DNA from: Nocardia higoensis NBRC 100133
Lineage (GTDB): Bacteria > Actinomycetota > Actinomycetes > Mycobacteriales > Mycobacteriaceae
Direction: 5' to 3'
Assembly (NCBI RefSeq): GCF_000308595.1
Contig: NZ_BAGA01000178.1
Coordinates: 1 to 35,365 of the forward strand
Length of the DNA stretch: 35,365 bases
This document shows positions 24,371 to 31,456 of the stretch, piece after piece. Each line of letters starts with the position of its first letter. Position 1 is the stretch's first letter. The notes below the pieces were generated by a model, which was not told the origin of the DNA, ran no database searches, and saw nothing but the letters and a program-made list of their open reading frames with translations. Position numbers and translations under genes: made by a program.

Positions 24371-25262
24371 CTCCTCTCGTGTTCGACGTGCAAGCCCCGA
24401 CGAAATCGGCCATCTCGCCCAGCGCCGCCCGACTCTCGTCGAGGAAGCCGAACAGCGGCCACGCGTGGCACATGTCGGGGTATTCACGCAGGACGGCCCG
24501 TCCACCCGCGGCGTTCATCGCGGCGGCCGCCTGCCGGGAGTCGTCGAGCAACGCTTCGGCGCCGCCGACGAGAACCAGGGCGCGCGGCAGGCCGCCGAGA
24601 TCGGCGTGCAGGGGTGAGGCCTGCGGATCCCGCGGATCGTGGCCCTGCAGGTAGGCCCAGCGGACATCGCGCAGGCCCTGTGCCGAGATGGCCGGATCGC
24701 GCTCGGCGTTGGTGACCATGCTGAGCCCGCCGCCGGTCAGGTCGAGCAGCGGAGAAAGCAGGATCATCGCCGCCGCACCGGCGAGGCCACGATCCCGGCG
24801 CCGGATCGATGCCACGAGGGTGAGGGCGCCACCGGCGGAATCACCGCCGACCACGACCTGTTCGGCACCGAGGCGGTCGATCACCGCGTCGAGTACGGCG
24901 GAGGCGTCGTCGGGGGCCGCGGGGAACGGATGTTCCGGCGCCAGCCGGTAATCCGGGACGATCACCCGGCAGCCCGCGGCCGCCGCGAGGTCGGTGGCGA
25001 ACCGCAGATGCGTCCGCGACGAGCCGAGCACATAACCGCCGCTGTGAAACCAGACCACCGCGCGTTCGCCGGTTCCCGCGACAAGCGCGGGAACCCCGCC
25101 GAACTCGGCTCGCTCGGGCTCGGGCAGCTCCCCCGGCTCCAGGGCCGCCGTCATGTCCGCGAATCGGCGGCGCGTGGCGTCGATGCCGCGCTCGAGCTCG
25201 GGCGCGAACACGCCGCGGTACATCGCCAGGGCCCGCGCGAGCCCCGGGTCGGAGGCGCTCAT
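24351..25262 (-). CDS. HSL-type alpha/beta-hydrolase
   Basis: Esterase of 303 residues. The oxyanion motif is FHSGGYVLGS, an HSGG variant of the usual HGGG. The nucleophile is in GGDSAGGAL, the acid in the GGAEALLDD region and the His in DMCHAWP. VPDYRLAPEHPFPAAPDDA is the family block. It should cleave the ester formed by the preceding BVMO. The ATG at 25262 overlaps the BVMO stop (ATGA), giving strong coupling. The replaced first Gly is tolerated in several family members, so activity is expected. Confidence 0.92.
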   Translation of the reverse strand: MSASDPGLARALAMYRGVFAPELERGIDATRRRFADMTAALEPGELPEPERAEFGGVPALVAGTGERAVVWFHSGGYVLGSSRTHLRFATDLAAAAGCRVIVPDYRLAPEHPFPAAPDDASAVLDAVIDRLGAEQVVVGGDSAGGALTLVASIRRRDRGLAGAAAMILLSPLLDLTGGGLSMVTNAERDPAISAQGLRDVRWAYLQGHDPRDPQASPLHADLGGLPRALVLVGGAEALLDDSRQAAAAMNAAGGRAVLREYPDMCHAWPLFGFLDESRAALGEMADFVGACTSNTRGDAGVSG

Positions 25263-27181
25263 CGGGCCTCCACGAAGGACGGGGTCAGGGTGTAGTCGGC
25301 GAGATCGGGCTCACGCGTCATCGTCCAGTACTGCAACACCGTCCAGGGCGTATTGGTGACCACACGCCCACCGGCATTCCGGTAGTAGCTGTCGACGCCG
25401 TCGAGACCGAAGACCATGCGGCCGTTGCGTTCGTCGAGTTCGGCGTTGTAGCGGTCATAGGACCGCTGTGTGCACTCCACGGCGCCGATGCCGTCGTCGA
25501 CCATCCGGGTGAGCAGCGAGATCACATACCGGACCTGCGCTTCCGCGATCGTGATCCAGCTGCCACCGGGCGGATTGGTGTTCGGCCCGAAGAGGTAGAA
25601 CAGATTCGGGTAGCCCGGTGTGGTCAGGCCGAGATAGGCCCGCGCGTCGTCGTCCTTCCACTCCGCGCGCAGCGACCGGCCGCCGACGCCCTTGATCTCC
25701 ATCGGGAACAGGAACCGCTGCTGCTGGAATCCCGTGCACAGTACGACCGTGTCGACCTCGTGCTCTTGCCCCTCGGCGGTGCGGATGGCGCGGGGTCGCA
25801 CTTCGGCGATCGACTCGGTCACCAGGTCGACATGGGGGCGCCGCAGCGCGCGATACCACCCGTTGTCCAGCAGGATGCGCTTGCCGAACACCGGGAAGTC
25901 CGGCGTGCACTTGCGCACCAGGTCGTCGCGTTCGCCGAGTTCCTCGGTCAGGTAGCCGGTGTAGAACCGGCGCAGCGCTTCGCTGAAACGGTTGACGGAG
26001 TTCTTCGAGCGATCCCACTCCGGGTCGACGAGCAGCGCCGGATACATCCGCTCGGTGTAGAGCCAGTACAGCCGGAAGCGATACCACTGCCGGTAGAAGG
26101 GCAGGGTGTCCAGCAACCAGTTGGCCGATTCCGGGACTGCCTGGAAGTACTGCTCGTTCGGCATGATCCAGTGCGGGGACCGCTGGAAGACGGTGAGGGA
26201 TTCGACGTCGTCGAGGATCGCCGGAACGATCTGCATGGCGCTCGCGCCTGCCCCGATCACAGCGACTTTGCGACCCGCCATGCGCAATTCGGGATCCCAC
26301 TGCGCCGAATGCACCACCGTGCCCTCGAATTCGCCCAGTCCGGGCAGGTCCGGGATCATCGGCCGGTTGTGCAGGCCGACCGCGGTGATCAGCGCGGTGG
26401 CGCGCAGCTCGTCGACGGACCCCTCCCCGTCGACGACCGTGACGACCCACTCGTGGCGTTCGGCGTCCCATCGGGCGCCGGTGGCCTCGCACCCGAATCG
26501 GATCGCCGCGCGCACCCCGGCCTCGTGACTGACCGAGACGAGGTAATCCGAGATCTCGTCGCGCCTGCTGAAGTACTCCGACCACGCCTTGGGCGCGAAC
26601 GAATACGAGTAGAGGTTGCTGGGCACATCGACCCGCGCACCGGGATAGCGGTTCTCCCACCAGGTTCCGCCGACCTCCTGGTTCTTCTCGAGCACCGTGT
26701 ACGGCACACCCGCCGCGGCGAGGGCGCGGGCCGCGGCCAGACCGGACACGCCCGCACCGATGACCAGCACGCGGAAGCCGCTCGCCCGCGCCCGAGGCCC
26801 CACGTCGGCCGGCACGTACGGCTGGAAGCCGAGTTGCTCGGCGACCATCGGCGCGTACTTCTCCGGGACCTCCTCGCCGAGACAGCAGGCCATCAGCCGG
26901 GTGAGGTCCGCGGAGTCCGGAACCGGGACGGCGGGCTCGGCGCCCCGCGCCCATCGCATGAACGCCGTGTGGGCGGCCGCGCGTACCTCGTCCTGCGTCG
27001 CTTCGTCGAGGCCGCCGTCGGCCATCTCGCCGAATCCGGGAGTGGGTGCGATCCGGTACTTCTCGCCGAGCCACCGGTCGTCGCCGGTCAGTTGGTAGAG
27101 CACCGGCAGCAGGCAGGGAATGCTCGCCGAGCGCAGTGCCTCTCGGGCGGCATCCGCATCGATGTCTTCTCTGTTCGTCAT
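25259..27181 (-). CDS. Baeyer-Villiger monooxygenase, 4-hydroxyacetophenone-monooxygenase type
   Basis: Type I BVMO of 640 residues, the same length as Pseudomonas HAPMO. It carries that group's extra N-terminal domain (1-130; SIPCLLPVLYQLTGDDRWL). The FAD motif GAGVSG is at 142-147, GGTWWENRYPGARVD at 171-185, the fingerprint FEGTVVHSAQWD at 285-296 (the HS..WD form of HAPMO) and the NADPH motif GAGASA at 310-315. The late blocks WKDDDARAYLGLTTPGYPNLFYLFGPNTNP and YNAELDERNGRMVFGL also fit. Substrates of the group are aryl and other bulky ketones. It is the first gene of the seven-gene operon; the ATG at 27181 is supported by the family's length. Confidence 0.93.
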   Translation of the reverse strand: MTNREDIDADAAREALRSASIPCLLPVLYQLTGDDRWLGEKYRIAPTPGFGEMADGGLDEATQDEVRAAAHTAFMRWARGAEPAVPVPDSADLTRLMACCLGEEVPEKYAPMVAEQLGFQPYVPADVGPRARASGFRVLVIGAGVSGLAAARALAAAGVPYTVLEKNQEVGGTWWENRYPGARVDVPSNLYSYSFAPKAWSEYFSRRDEISDYLVSVSHEAGVRAAIRFGCEATGARWDAERHEWVVTVVDGEGSVDELRATALITAVGLHNRPMIPDLPGLGEFEGTVVHSAQWDPELRMAGRKVAVIGAGASAMQIVPAILDDVESLTVFQRSPHWIMPNEQYFQAVPESANWLLDTLPFYRQWYRFRLYWLYTERMYPALLVDPEWDRSKNSVNRFSEALRRFYTGYLTEELGERDDLVRKCTPDFPVFGKRILLDNGWYRALRRPHVDLVTESIAEVRPRAIRTAEGQEHEVDTVVLCTGFQQQRFLFPMEIKGVGGRSLRAEWKDDDARAYLGLTTPGYPNLFYLFGPNTNPPGGSWITIAEAQVRYVISLLTRMVDDGIGAVECTQRSYDRYNAELDERNGRMVFGLDGVDSYYRNAGGRVVTNTPWTVLQYWTMTREPDLADYTLTPSFVEAR

Positions 27182-27518
27182 GAACCCGTCTCTCTCTGAC
27201 TCAGCGGCGTACTCGCCGGGCGCTGGTCGGCGAATGCGAACGAGATCGGCCTCCCGGTGGGCGCGGGCGAAACTCGTCCGGTTCGGCGATACACCCGGGA
27301 CCGGTAGCGGGGATCGGCACGCGCCCTTCGCGCTCGGCTGTGCGTGCCGCGATGTCCGGCATCCGCTTCGGCTGGACCGAGCGCTGTGACCCCGACAACA
27401 GAGTGAACTGTAATTGCATCCAATGCAACTAGTCAATGCCCGATCAACTGGACATTCTCGATTTATAGTAAATACCGGTTCTGCGAACTTGCTGCGCCTT
27501 GGGAGCGGGAGGCCGGAC
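27182..27518. promoter_or_regulatory. Long leader and promoter region of the BVMO operon
   Basis: This is a 337-bp gap between the BVMO start and the TetR stop. The promoter elements are near 27407-27437; the part from 27182 to about 27400 would be a roughly 220-nt untranslated leader. I see no gene or clear riboswitch in it. The stretch 27405-27480 is clearly A+T-richer than its neighbours. Confidence 0.5.
27407..27436 (-). promoter_or_regulatory. Promoter with operator dyad in its spacer
   Basis: On the minus strand, TTGACT (27436-27431) and TACAGT (27412-27407) stand 18 bp apart, a good -35/-10 pair. The spacer contains TTGCAT-CCA-ATGCAA (27414-27428 on the plus strand), a perfect 6-3-6 dyad that extends by TA on both sides after one mismatch (27411-27431). 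A repressor bound here would block RNA polymerase. The adjacent tandem TetR protein is the natural candidate; it and the dyad's pairing are inferred from position only. Confidence 0.62.
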
Positions 27519-28706
27519 TCAGGCGAACAGGATGGCGGTGGCGATCCGCCGGGTGTCGGCCTCGATCTCCGGCCGCGATCGGAAGCGACGCGTCTGAGCG
27601 ATATCGGAGATCACCCCGACGGCCGTGCGCACTCTGGCCCGGGCGCCGAGAGCGTCGAGCTCGGGCCGCACCGACATCAGCGCATGGATCCATTCGTCGA
27701 TGTGCTGACGCTCGCTGCGCAACAGGGTCTCGCGCTCGGCCTCGGACAGATAGACGATGTCGGCGGAGATGACGGCGAACAGCCTGCCGTGCAGGCCGAA
27801 TGCCAGCTCGACGTAGAGCTCGACCAGAACCCGCAGCGCCTCGGCGTCGTCGGCCACCGCGACCAGCCGGTGCGCGGTCGTGTAGTGCAACCCTTCCGAA
27901 CCACGCAGGCAGGCCGCCTTCAGCAGATCCGCCTTCGTGTCGAAGTACTGGTACATCGTCCCGAGGGCGGTGGTCGAATGCGCGGCGATCTGCTCCATCG
28001 ACACCGCGTGATAGCCCTGCTCACTGAACAATTCGGTGGCGGCGTCCAGAACACGCTCGCGCCGGCCGATCGGACGGCGCGACGAAACGGCCCCACGGGG
28101 AGTGTTCGCGACAGCTCCGGGGCCGGAATCGAAGCGCAAGGAGAGTACGGCGTGCGCCATGCCCGCGAGTACCTCGACCGCCGCGGCGCGATCCATCGCA
28201 CCCCGGTAGCTCTGGGTGTGCGAGTACGTCCACAGCACGGCCGAGGCGAGGAGTTCGAGATCGGGCCGCGAGGCATCGGGCCTGACATCGCCGATCAAGG
28301 CTGCCGTCGCCGTGTTCAGCGCTCGGGCACGCGCCCGGAACTCGGCCTTGGCCTCGGCGGTGAGGTGCCGTCGTTCGCGCTTCCACAACAGTCGCCCCTC
28401 GCGTTCGAGGACGAGAGCCGCCAGCCGGTCGAGCAATCCGTCGAGCCGCCGGTCGGCCGACTCGTCCGCCGAGGACGCGGCGGTCACGGCAGCGAGCACC
28501 ATATCCATCTGCTCGACCAGGGCTTGCGCCAGGATGTCGGCCTTCCCGCCGAAATGCCGGTAGAGCGCGGGACCGGTCAGGCCGACAGCGCTGGCGATAT
28601 CGCCCATGCTCACGGTGTGGTAGCCGTGCGCCTCGAACAGCGCCGTCGCGGCGGCCAGGAGTTGCTCCCTGCGCAGCGCGTTCGACTGCTTGACGGCTCG
28701 CCCCAT
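27519..28706 (-). CDS. Tandem double-domain TetR-family regulator
   Basis: A 395-residue protein made of two complete TetR units. The first HTH is REQLLAAATALFEAHGYHTV with MGDIASAVGLTGPALYRHFG; its ligand domain runs to about residue 195. After a linker (ANTPRGAVSSRRPIGRR) comes a second HTH, RVLDAATELFSEQGYHAV with IAAHSTTALGTMYQYFDTKA, and a second ligand domain (LVELYVELAFGLHGRLFAVI). Ordinary TetR proteins are about 200 residues. One polypeptide could act like a dimer or bind two ligands. The ATG at 28706 has GGAAGG 6 bp upstream; a GTG one codon earlier is also possible. It likely represses the BVMO operon downstream and itself. Confidence 0.88.
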   Translation of the reverse strand: MGRAVKQSNALRREQLLAAATALFEAHGYHTVSMGDIASAVGLTGPALYRHFGGKADILAQALVEQMDMVLAAVTAASSADESADRRLDGLLDRLAALVLEREGRLLWKRERRHLTAEAKAEFRARARALNTATAALIGDVRPDASRPDLELLASAVLWTYSHTQSYRGAMDRAAAVEVLAGMAHAVLSLRFDSGPGAVANTPRGAVSSRRPIGRRERVLDAATELFSEQGYHAVSMEQIAAHSTTALGTMYQYFDTKADLLKAACLRGSEGLHYTTAHRLVAVADDAEALRVLVELYVELAFGLHGRLFAVISADIVYLSEAERETLLRSERQHIDEWIHALMSVRPELDALGARARVRTAVGVISDIAQTRRFRSRPEIEADTRRIATAILFA

Positions 28707-28990
28707 CACGATCCTTCCGGCGACGCGCGGAATCGGCCGCGGACTCGCGGTCGATCCCGGATAGCATAGTGAGTTGCTGTTTCGATGGAATGTACAGGTA
28801 GAGACTATCGGGCAGGTCGGGAACAGGTAGAACAGCAGTTCATCCAGGAGGAACAGGGCAGCGTGCGCGGCGGTCCGGGGCGCCCGATCCGACGAGACTG
28901 TTGCCCCGGCTCCGACGACACGGGCGCGGCTCGCCGATGGACTACCCGTACCGGATCAGCCCCGGGTTGCCGGAAGTGGGCTAGGGTCTC
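28707..28990. other. Divergent intergenic region
   Basis: This is the gap between the TetR start and the P450 start. It contains three copies of GAACAG (28821, 28830, 28851) and a perfect Shine-Dalgarno-like AGGAGGA at 28846-28852. The only nearby start in a usable position is a GTG at 28863, whose product is arginine-rich and overlaps the P450, so I do not call it. A 15-codon frame at 28937-28984 (MDYPYRISPGLPEVG) lacks a ribosome site. Confidence 0.4.
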
Positions 28991-30271
28991 ATGCGGCCGA
29001 AAACCGGTCCATCCGAACCTGTTCCGCACGATCATTCGCACCTGGAGAATTCATTGTCCACACCGCCGACGGATCTCCCAGCGGTCGACGGGCAGCGTGT
29101 CCGCCTGTACTCGACGGAGTTCACCGTCGATCCCCACGGCGCCTACCGGGAGATGCGGGAGCGGTACGGATCCCTCGTGCCGGTCGAGCTGGCGCCCGGG
29201 GTGCCCGCGACACTGGTCATCGGATACCGCACGGCACTGAGCATTCTCAACGATCCCGAGCGCTTCCCCGTCGATCCACGCGCCTGGGAGGCGAGCGTCG
29301 CGCCGGACTGCCCGGTGCTGCCGGTGTTCCGCTGGCGGCCGAATGCCTCGCGCAACTCCGGCCACGTCCATGAACGCCTGCGTCAGGCGACTTCCGCGGC
29401 AGTCGATGCGGTCGATATGCACGCCGTCATCGCGGTCGTCGAACGCACCGCCATACCGCTGATCAACGGCTTCTGCGCCGAAGGGTCCGCCGATCTCGTC
29501 GCCCAGTACGCCTTTCCACTCGTGTACACCGTGGTCAACACGCTGTTGGGCTGTCCGCCGGACATCAGTGCGAAAGCGGCCGCGGCCACGGCCTCGATCT
29601 TCGACGGGGTACAGGCGGCCGACGGCGAGCGCGCCTTCGAGGACGCGGTGCGCGAGCTGGTCGAATACAAGCGCGCTCATCCCGGCGCCGATCTCACCAC
29701 CGCTCTGCTCGGCCATGCCGTCCAGCTCGACGACGACGAGATCCTGCACCAGGTCCTGTCGTTCTACGGGGTGGGGATGGAACCCGTCCAGGGGCTGATC
29801 ATCAACGCGCTGCGCCTGATGCTCACCGACGACCGGTTCAGCGGCATCGTCGGCGGCAGTCTGTCGACCCGGGACGCGATCGACGATGTACTTTTCACCG
29901 ATCCGCCGCTGCCCAATGCCAGCGTCGTCTACCCGAGGCAGCCGATCCTGCTGGACGACGTCTGGTTGCCCGCCCACCAGCCCGTCGTCATCAGCCTGGC
30001 AGGCTGCAACGACGACCCCGAGATCTCCGCGGGCGACCACGCCGGTAACCGAGCCCATCTCGCGTGGGGAGCCGGACCGCACAGCTGCCCGGCCAGATCG
30101 CTGGGCTACGTCATCGCGCAGTGCGCCGTCGACCAGCTTCTCGACGCCCTTCCGGATCTGCGGCCGGCTGTTCCCGCCGCGGAACTGCGCTGGCGTCCCG
30201 GGCCCATGCACCGCACCCTGGCCGAACTGCCGGTCACTTTCGAGCCGTCCCCGCCACTGCGCGTGTTGTGA
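28991..30271 (+). CDS. Atypical cytochrome P450 (CYP157-like) lacking ExxR
   Basis: A 426-residue P450-fold protein. The heme loop WGAGPHSCPARSLG keeps the ligand Cys366. The N-terminal block PVELAPGVPATLVIGYRTAL, with DPRAWE and RWRPN, matches the CYP157 group usually found in actinobacterial conservons. The ExxR motif is replaced by D299-V-L-F302. The I-helix reads YGVGMEPVQ instead of AGxxTT, so the normal acid/Thr pair is altered. In CYP157 members ExxR loss is known with heme still bound. Activity is uncertain. The ATG at 28991 is used, but a TTG at 29054 has a better site (GGAG, 6 bp) and would remove 21 residues. No conservon genes are nearby. Confidence 0.85.
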   Translation: MRPKTGPSEPVPHDHSHLENSLSTPPTDLPAVDGQRVRLYSTEFTVDPHGAYREMRERYGSLVPVELAPGVPATLVIGYRTALSILNDPERFPVDPRAWEASVAPDCPVLPVFRWRPNASRNSGHVHERLRQATSAAVDAVDMHAVIAVVERTAIPLINGFCAEGSADLVAQYAFPLVYTVVNTLLGCPPDISAKAAAATASIFDGVQAADGERAFEDAVRELVEYKRAHPGADLTTALLGHAVQLDDDEILHQVLSFYGVGMEPVQGLIINALRLMLTDDRFSGIVGGSLSTRDAIDDVLFTDPPLPNASVVYPRQPILLDDVWLPAHQPVVISLAGCNDDPEISAGDHAGNRAHLAWGAGPHSCPARSLGYVIAQCAVDQLLDALPDLRPAVPAAELRWRPGPMHRTLAELPVTFEPSPPLRVL

Positions 30272-30274
30272 GAC

Positions 30275-30312
30275 CGCAGCCGGCCCGCCCCGGGAGGGAC
30301 GAGCCGGCTGCG
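30275..30312. terminator. Hairpin terminator between convergent genes
   Basis: CGCAGCCGGC (30275-30284) pairs perfectly with GCCGGCTGCG (30303-30312) over an 18-base loop, 3 bp after the P450 stop and 18 bp before the stop of the convergent DUF3068 gene. No T-tract. Confidence 0.75.
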
Positions 30313-30329
30313 AGGGCGAGAGTGCGAGC

Positions 30330-31367
30330 TCAGGCGGTCCGGCGACGGACGATGCCGAGCACGACGAGCGCGATCCCGAGCACGGTCATGACCAGCGGCA
30401 GCCACAGGCCGAGGATCGACAGCATCGTCGAGTTCTTCGACAGGGTGTCGGCGCTCGCGACGACCTCGTTCTCGGCGGTGTGGATGCTGACGACCGACAG
30501 CGGCAGAGTCGGGATGCCGCGTCCGTCGGCGGAGACGGTGACGTACATGGCCTGGGTCTGCTCGACCTGCAGCGGCGCACCGAATTCGGCGTCGACCGCG
30601 GCGCCGACCTCATTGGTGCTGCCGAAACCGATGTCGACCAGATCGGGCAGCGAAGGCAGTGCGGCGGCGAGGTTTTCGCGTGACTTCTCCGGGACGACGC
30701 CGGCCTGCAAGAGCCCCTCGATCATGGCCTTGGGCAGTTGCGCCGGGAAGTCCGCGAAACCGGCCAGCAAGGCGGGATTGCCGATCGGGCCCGCGGCGTC
30801 GACCCGGTAGTTGTAGACCTTGCGGCCCTGGACATCGCTCTCGTCGATGAAGGTCGCGGTCTGGGCGGTGCGGGTCACCGGATCGTAGAGCAGGGCGTCC
30901 TCCGCGGCGGGATCCATCGGCCAGCTGAAGGTCAGCCCGCTGTGCGCTTCGAAGGTGGCCTGCCTGTCCGCCGGGACCAGCGAGTTCTTCTCCTCGTCGC
31001 CGAGCGTGACCGGAGAGTAGTCGACACGGTCGACGGCGTAGGTGTGGATGTCGTCCTGGGTCGACGAATCAGGCAGGGTGACAACGGAATTGCTGGTGAC
31101 GATGGCGGTGTCACCGTCGACGGCGTCGACGGTCAGACTGCGGTCGGCGGTGATCGGCATCTGCGGGCTCAGCAGATTCGCGAGGTCACCCGCGGCGAAG
31201 GCCTGGGCGTTCAGGCCCTGCATGGTGCCCTCGTAGCGTTGCGACTGACTGAGATCGTCCGGCAGTTTCGTCATGGCGGGCAGGACGAGGAATCTGATGA
31301 CGACCGCGCCGACTATCAGCACGACCCCCAGCGCCGCCCACACCACCGACGACTTACGAACAGACAT
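30330..31367 (-). CDS. PorA-family (DUF3068) membrane protein
   Basis: A 345-residue envelope protein of the DUF3068 family, found in mycolic-acid actinobacteria. One N-terminal membrane segment (VVWAALGVVLIVGAVVIRFL) is followed by a large external domain (about 30-310; SLTVDAVDGDTAIVTSNSVV; NYRVDAAGPIGNPALLAGFA) and one C-terminal span (MLSILGLWLPLVMTVLGIAL) ending in RRRTA inside the cell. Function is not established despite the PorA name. AGGAG lies 6 bp before ATG 31367; an ATG just before it (31370) is equally possible. It follows fprB on the same strand after an 89-bp gap, so it may be separately expressed. Confidence 0.85.
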   Translation of the reverse strand: MSVRKSSVVWAALGVVLIVGAVVIRFLVLPAMTKLPDDLSQSQRYEGTMQGLNAQAFAAGDLANLLSPQMPITADRSLTVDAVDGDTAIVTSNSVVTLPDSSTQDDIHTYAVDRVDYSPVTLGDEEKNSLVPADRQATFEAHSGLTFSWPMDPAAEDALLYDPVTRTAQTATFIDESDVQGRKVYNYRVDAAGPIGNPALLAGFADFPAQLPKAMIEGLLQAGVVPEKSRENLAAALPSLPDLVDIGFGSTNEVGAAVDAEFGAPLQVEQTQAMYVTVSADGRGIPTLPLSVVSIHTAENEVVASADTLSKNSTMLSILGLWLPLVMTVLGIALVVLGIVRRRTA

Positions 31368-31456
31368 CATGAGCTCCTTTGCTTCAGATGACGAACGGAC
31401 AGCTCTGAACGGCGCGTCGCCGAACACCGGCACGCGCGATGACGCAGCTCCTGCTC

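Noticed and set aside
21827..24715. A 962-codon plus-strand frame
   Set aside because: It is opposite the DUF7064-type and acyl-CoA synthetase genes; no domain could be recognised and the minus-strand genes are unmistakable.
28937..28984. A 15-codon frame (MDYPYRISPGLPEVG) before the P450
   Set aside because: No ribosome site, and it is too short to judge by composition.
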